A stretch of DNA of 8,339 nt from Sphingomonadales bacterium UBA7473 (GTDB taxonomy: Bacteria; Pseudomonadota; Alphaproteobacteria; Sphingomonadales; Sphingomonadaceae). Within the stretch, counting starts at the first letter, position 1. Every line of letters starts with the position of its first letter. The notes below the pieces were generated by a model. That model saw only the letters and a program-made list of their open reading frames with translations. It had not been told where the DNA came from and did no database searches. A program made the translations under genes and the position numbers. Shown piece by piece: positions 5,010-8,339 of this stretch. The stretch is from contig DLOX01000145.1 in assembly GCA_002478575.1 (NCBI GenBank), positions 1 to 8,339 on the forward strand, read 5' to 3'.

Positions 5010-6214
5010 ACCAGCTCACCTTGCAACAGCCTTGGCAAGTCGCCGCTTGTGCCGCGCGCCTCTGCCATGAAGAAGGATTTGAGCGGCGTTACCTTTTGCA
5101 CCAGACCCAGTCCAAAGCGGCGGACCGACCGCGCGCGCGTGCCGGGCAAGCCGAACAAGCGGTTTAGGCTGTCGGTCGCGACGGACACCGCTAAGCTGTC
5201 CAGGCTCCGCCAGCGTTGATAGCGGGTGAGCAATTGTGCGTCGCCAAGATCAAGGCCAAGCCTTGCGCCTTCGACCAAGACTTCCGCCAAGGCCGCGACA
5301 TCGCGGTAGCCGAGGTTCACGCCTTGGCCCGCAATCGGGTGAATGCCATGCGCGGCATCGCCAATCAGCACCAAGCGCTTGTCGGTAATTCTGGCCGCAT
5401 GATGGAAGCCCAAAGGATAGGCCGAGCGAGGCGCAGCGGGAGACAAGTCCCCCAACAAACCGCCAGTGCGCTTGGTGACTTCGGCCATGAAGGCGCGGTC
5501 AGAGAGGGCCATCACGCCTTCGGAGTCGCTCGCTTTGACGGTCCACACCAAGGCTGATCGTTTCCCGCCCTTCAGTGGCAAGAGCGCGAACGGCCCGTCG
5601 GGGAAGAAAATCTCATGCGCGATCGTCTGGTGATCTTCGCTATGATCGAAAGCCGATATGATCGCTGCATGATCATAGGACCAATGCGCGATTGGGATGC
5701 CAGCGGCTTGGCGGGTCGGCGATTGGCGTCCTTCGGCAACGACCAGCAATGGCGCCTTCAATGTCTCGCCGCTTTGCAAGGTGACAGTCACGCCATGGTC
5801 GGCGCGGTCAATGTCTGCGGCCTTATTGGGAATATGGAGGCTGACATGTTCTGCCTTGGCCACCGCATCGCGGAGCGTGCCGCGCAAGATGCGGTTTTCC
5901 AACATGATGCCCAGCGGCTCATCCCCTTCGGCGACGCTGAAGTCCAAAGCCTCTGGTTGCAGACCATCGCGCACTTCGATGCGGCGGATTTCACTGCCAT
6001 AGGGCGCTAACGTATCGGCAATGCCAATGGCTTTAAACATCCGCCAGCTGGCGCTGGCGACCGCACTGGCGCGGCCATCAAAACCACTGGCGGTGACAGT
6101 GCTGGTCTCCAACGGATCGACAATAGCGCTGGTGAATCCATGGCGATCCAAAGCAAGGCCAAGCGCCATGCCGACAAGTCCGCCGCCCAAGATGATGACA
6201 TCATGATTTGACAT
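5006..6214 (-). CDS. UbiH/UbiF/COQ6-family FAD-dependent hydroxylase (ubiquinone biosynthesis)
   Basis: This 402-residue flavoprotein monooxygenase probably adds a hydroxyl group to the aromatic ring of a ubiquinone precursor, associated with the membrane periphery. The FAD-binding glycine loop is GGGLVG (10-15) in DVIILGGGLVGMALG. DGRASAVASAS (46-56) is the family's second conserved block. LIGDAAHGIHPIAGQGVNLG (283-302) is the GD/ribityl-binding motif diagnostic of UbiH/COQ6 proteins. The mid-sequence DG motif reads VVAEGRQSPTR (158-168), with glutamate in place of the usual aspartate. Length is normal for the family. The start at 6214 lacks a strong ribosome site, but the Rossmann strand begins directly after it, leaving little choice. 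Alphaproteobacteria use different members (UbiH, UbiF, UbiL, UbiM types) for the three ring positions, and I cannot tell which this is, so no symbol is given. Confidence 0.9.
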   Translation of the reverse strand: MSNHDVIILGGGLVGMALGLALDRHGFTSAIVDPLETSTVTASGFDGRASAVASASWRMFKAIGIADTLAPYGSEIRRIEVRDGLQPEALDFSVAEGDEPLGIMLENRILRGTLRDAVAKAEHVSLHIPNKAADIDRADHGVTVTLQSGETLKAPLLVVAEGRQSPTRQAAGIPIAHWSYDHAAIISAFDHSEDHQTIAHEIFFPDGPFALLPLKGGKRSALVWTVKASDSEGVMALSDRAFMAEVTKRTGGLLGDLSPAAPRSAYPLGFHHAARITDKRLVLIGDAAHGIHPIAGQGVNLGYRDVAALAEVLVEGARLGLDLGDAQLLTRYQRWRSLDSLAVSVATDSLNRLFGLPGTRARSVRRFGLGLVQKVTPLKSFFMAEARGTSGDLPRLLQGELV

Positions 6215-6240
6215 GGGTGCTCATTAGCCGACCGTGGCTA
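6201..6240 (-). promoter_or_regulatory. Leader hairpin and short upstream ORF before the flavin hydroxylase
   Basis: On the minus strand, an ATG at 6224-6222 opens a 7-codon frame (MSTHVKS) ending at a TGA at 6203-6201, overlapping the hydroxylase start codon (6214-6212) in another frame. Just upstream, TAGCC/GGCTA arms (6225-6229 and 6236-6240) could form a 5-bp hairpin with a 6-nt loop. The arrangement could modulate initiation of a gene that has a poor Shine-Dalgarno. Both elements are short enough to arise by chance. Confidence 0.2.
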
Positions 6241-6254
6241 GAGATCAAACACAT

Positions 6255-6325
6255 CCGTTCGTCCCGAGCAAAGTCGAGGGATGCTGAACTAGCAAACATG
6301 TCTCGACTTCGCTCGACACGAACGG
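6255..6325. repeat. Imperfect 29-bp inverted repeat, REP/palindromic element of sphingomonad type
   Basis: The left arm (6255-6283) begins CCGTTCGTCCCGAGC and the right arm (6297-6325) ends GCTCGACACGAACGG. The arms pair at 24 of 29 positions around a 13-nt loop (6284-6296). The arms contain the GTCGAG / CTCGAC blocks and CGTTCG ends that I recall from short palindromic elements dispersed between genes in sphingomonad genomes. It would fold as a long stem-loop in either RNA strand. It lies between divergent starts rather than behind a gene, so a terminator role is unlikely for the adjacent genes. Dispersal elsewhere in the genome cannot be tested from this window. Confidence 0.75.
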
Positions 6326-6389
6326 AACGAGAAGGTGTAGTCCGGAAGTGCAGGTCCATAATAAAAACCCTCGGATTCCAGCCAGACTC

Positions 6390-6419
6390 TTGACGGCGAG
6401 TCAGTGCTTGGCGCATTGT
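6390..6419 (+). promoter_or_regulatory. Possible ftsK promoter
   Basis: TTGACG (6390-6395) matches five of six -35 bases. CATTGT (6414-6419), 18 bp later, matches only three of six -10 bases. A start near 6426 would leave a leader of about 35 nt containing the ftsK ribosome site. The weak -10 keeps this tentative. Confidence 0.3.
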
Positions 6420-6460
6420 GCAACGCGTTAACCAACCGCGCAGCATGGGAAGGCGGGAGT

Positions 6461-8339
6461 ATGGCCAGCAGAGCGCCTGCATTGCGAGCAACTGTGAAGC
6501 GAGGCGTCGTTCGCGGCGGAGCGATCATTGGTGCGCTTGCTATGGGCTTGGCGACGTTGCTTTTGGCCTTTGCGCTCGCCAGTTATAGTTCAGCTGATCC
6601 ATCGCTCAACACCGCTGCCGGCGGGCCGCCCAGCAATATTGTGGGGACGCCCGGCGCTTGGTTGTCAGACATATTGCTGTCGACCTTTGGCCTCCCCATC
6701 ATTCTTCTCTTCCCCTTGCTGATGGTGGCGACCTCCAGACTTTGGCGCGGCGCATCGCTTGCTGGCTGGGGGCGTTTGCTGACCGGAACGATGATCGGGA
6801 TTATCTTGATCAGCACCGCGTTTGCGCTGTTCCGGCCAGAGAATTTCGGCCGATTGCCCGGTGGCTTGGGGGGTGTATTGGGCTTCTCCATCGCCAGCAC
6901 CACCCGCTTCTTCCTTCAAATGCTGCCCTTCCCAGAATTTGGCAGCATGATCCATTATATCAGCATCGCCCTGTTTGGGCTGATTGGCGTGGTCATCTGG
7001 TCGCGCAGCCTTGGGCTGGATGCCGATGAGCGGGCATGGCTGATGCGCAAGCGTTGGTCGATGGCGGGATGGTTGCCGCGTTGGTCCAGCGACGAAACCG
7101 AATTGGAACCTGCGCCTTTTATCGAAGATCGCCCAGTGCCTGATCGCCCTGCACCGCGCCCTGTCGCAGAGGTGGCGCCCGCTCGGCGTGAAACACTGAT
7201 CGTCGATCCAAAGCCTGCCCCGGCACCGTTGCGCAAAAGCCCGCAGCAGACGAGCTTTGACTTGAAAGACCGCTATGTCCTTCCCGGTCTCGATTTGCTG
7301 ACGGCAGCGCCAGCCTCTGCCAAAGTCACGCTGGATAAGGCGGCGCTGGAACGCAACGCCCGCCTCCTTGAAAATGTCCTTGATGATTTCAAAGTGAAGG
7401 GCGTGATCACGGAGGTTCGCCCCGGCCCGGTTGTCACCATGTATGAGCTGGAGCCAGAAAGCGGCATCAAGGCAAGCCGTGTCATCCAGCTGGCCGATGA
7501 TATTGCGCGGAACATGTCTGCGCTCTCCGCTCGTGTCGCGACCATTCCGGGCCGTACCGTGATTGGCATTGAGCTTCCCAATGCCAAGCGGGAAGCGGTT
7601 GTTTTCCATGAACTGGCGGCCAGCGCCGCATTTGCCGATCAAACCGCGCAGCTTCCCATCATTTTGGGCAAGAATATCGCAGGTGATCCCGTGATTGCTG
7701 ATCTTGCCCCGATGCCGCATTTGCTGGTCGCGGGCACGACCGGATCGGGTAAGTCGGTTGGTCTCAACAGCATGATCCTGTCGCTGCTTTATCGACTGAC
7801 GCCAGACCAATGCCGCATGATCATGATCGATCCCAAGATGCTGGAGCTTTCGATATACGACGATATCCCGCATCTCCTGTCGCCGGTCGTGACAGAACCG
7901 GCCAAGGCGATCCGCGCCCTCAAATGGGCGGTTGAGCAGATGGAAGATCGCTATCGCATGATGGCCAGCATCAGCGTGCGGAGCTTGGCCAGCTACAACG
8001 AAAAAGTCCGCGCCGCCCATGCCAAAGGCGAAAAGCTCGGGCGCCGCGTGCAAACCGGATATGACGCACAGAGCGGCAAGCCGATCTACGAAGAAGAGCA
8101 GTTGGACTTCCGCCCCTTGCCGCAGATCGTGGTCATTGTGGACGAGCTTGCCGATTTGATGATGACGGCGGGCAAAGAAGTCGAATTTCTCATCCAGCGC
8201 TTGGCGCAAAAAGCGCGGGCGGCGGGCATCCATTTGATCATGGCAACGCAGCGGCCATCGGTTGATGTCATCACCGGCGTCATCAAGGCAAACCTGCCGA
8301 CGCGGATCAGCTTCTCGGTGACGTCCAAGATCGACAGCC
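6461..8339 (+). CDS. ftsK: DNA translocase FtsK (partial, runs off right edge)
   Basis: FtsK is a membrane-anchored, septum-located ATPase that pumps DNA toward the terminus and helps resolve chromosome dimers at division. The window holds the first 626 codons. The N-terminus carries about four membrane segments (roughly 21-41, 71-91, 106-124 and 164-181). A basic, proline-rich linker (about 190-265) follows, with RPVPDRPAPRPVAEVAPARR near its middle, and then the alpha/beta motor. Walker A is GTTGSGKS at 425-432, and Walker B is IVVIVDELAD with D561-E562. The late motif IHLIMATQRPSVDVITG is present. The DNA-reading gamma domain and the end of the motor lie outside. The start at 6461 is set by GGGAAGG (6447-6453), 7 nt upstream; the ATG at 6445 is out of frame. 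The linker is short compared with E. coli FtsK, as is usual in alphaproteobacteria. Confidence 0.96.
   Translation, partial: MASRAPALRATVKRGVVRGGAIIGALAMGLATLLLAFALASYSSADPSLNTAAGGPPSNIVGTPGAWLSDILLSTFGLPIILLFPLLMVATSRLWRGASLAGWGRLLTGTMIGIILISTAFALFRPENFGRLPGGLGGVLGFSIASTTRFFLQMLPFPEFGSMIHYISIALFGLIGVVIWSRSLGLDADERAWLMRKRWSMAGWLPRWSSDETELEPAPFIEDRPVPDRPAPRPVAEVAPARRETLIVDPKPAPAPLRKSPQQTSFDLKDRYVLPGLDLLTAAPASAKVTLDKAALERNARLLENVLDDFKVKGVITEVRPGPVVTMYELEPESGIKASRVIQLADDIARNMSALSARVATIPGRTVIGIELPNAKREAVVFHELAASAAFADQTAQLPIILGKNIAGDPVIADLAPMPHLLVAGTTGSGKSVGLNSMILSLLYRLTPDQCRMIMIDPKMLELSIYDDIPHLLSPVVTEPAKAIRALKWAVEQMEDRYRMMASISVRSLASYNEKVRAAHAKGEKLGRRVQTGYDAQSGKPIYEEEQLDFRPLPQIVVIVDELADLMMTAGKEVEFLIQRLAQKARAAGIHLIMATQRPSVDVITGVIKANLPTRISFSVTSKIDS

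Larger units (their letters stand above)
6215..6460. other. Divergent spacer between flavin hydroxylase and ftsK
   Basis: This non-coding stretch of about 250 bp separates two divergent housekeeping genes. It holds a possible leader hairpin near the hydroxylase start, a 71-bp imperfect palindrome (6255-6325), a TATTAT -10-like word on the minus strand (complement of 6358-6363), a TTGACG on the plus strand (6390-6395), and the ftsK ribosome binding site (6447-6453). I see no RNA gene. If the minus-strand TATTAT is used, the palindrome would be transcribed in the 5' leader of the hydroxylase gene. Confidence 0.6.

Noticed and set aside
6665..8233. 522-codon open frame on the minus strand opposite ftsK
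   Set aside because: It is antisense to a clear FtsK with Walker A and B motifs, its composition is rich in H, R, Q and D without recognisable domains, and it arises from codon bias of the real gene.
1..8339. CRISPR array, tRNA/rRNA genes, insertion sequence, phage or toxin-antitoxin module
   Set aside because: I saw no regularly spaced repeats, no tRNA-like cloverleaf sequences, no transposase or integrase motifs and no small paired toxin-antitoxin genes; the XRE protein has a cupin partner domain and no toxin neighbour.

Overview
The window looks like chromosomal DNA from an alphaproteobacterium, most likely a sphingomonad (order Sphingomonadales). This rests on protein style (the FtsK N-terminus, the Rossmann start of malate dehydrogenase, a UbiH/COQ6-type hydroxylase) and on moderately GC-rich codon use. 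It also contains an inverted repeat built from GTCGAG blocks, of a kind I recall as dispersed in sphingomonad genomes. No database search was possible, so the taxonomic call is recognition and not proof.

Layout. Positions 1-264 (minus) hold the N-terminal 88 codons of malate dehydrogenase (mdh), which runs off the left edge. A divergent spacer of about 240 bp carries a Fur/Irr-like palindrome. Next, on the plus strand, is a FrnE-type DsbA-family thiol oxidoreductase with a CPWC active site, whose start codon is problematic. Then come a Rieske non-heme iron oxygenase alpha subunit (1220-2422) and a classical short-chain dehydrogenase (2512-3273), which probably act in sequence on an unknown substrate. 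A tight three-gene plus-strand unit follows: an XRE-cupin regulator (3361-3942), a YsnE-like GNAT acetyltransferase (overlapping it by 4 bp) and a DJ-1/PfpI-family protein (3 bp further on). This unit ends tail-to-tail on a minus-strand UbiH/COQ6-family FAD hydroxylase (5006-6214), and the two stop codons overlap. A spacer of about 250 bp with a 71-bp imperfect palindrome separates that gene from the divergent ftsK, which starts at 6461 and is cut by the right edge.

How the genes fit together. The edges are housekeeping: TCA cycle, probable ubiquinone synthesis, and chromosome segregation at division. The middle (about 1.1-5.0 kb) is an accessory-looking metabolic block with two oxidoreductases and a small regulator-led unit. 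Sequence words shared between the spacers before the Rieske gene and before the regulator hint at common control. I did not find a clearly new defence or mobile system. The best leads are the regulatory architecture around the XRE-cupin gene, including a twin palindrome inside its own coding sequence, the lost or non-canonical start of the FrnE-like gene, and the orphan Rieske/SDR pair.
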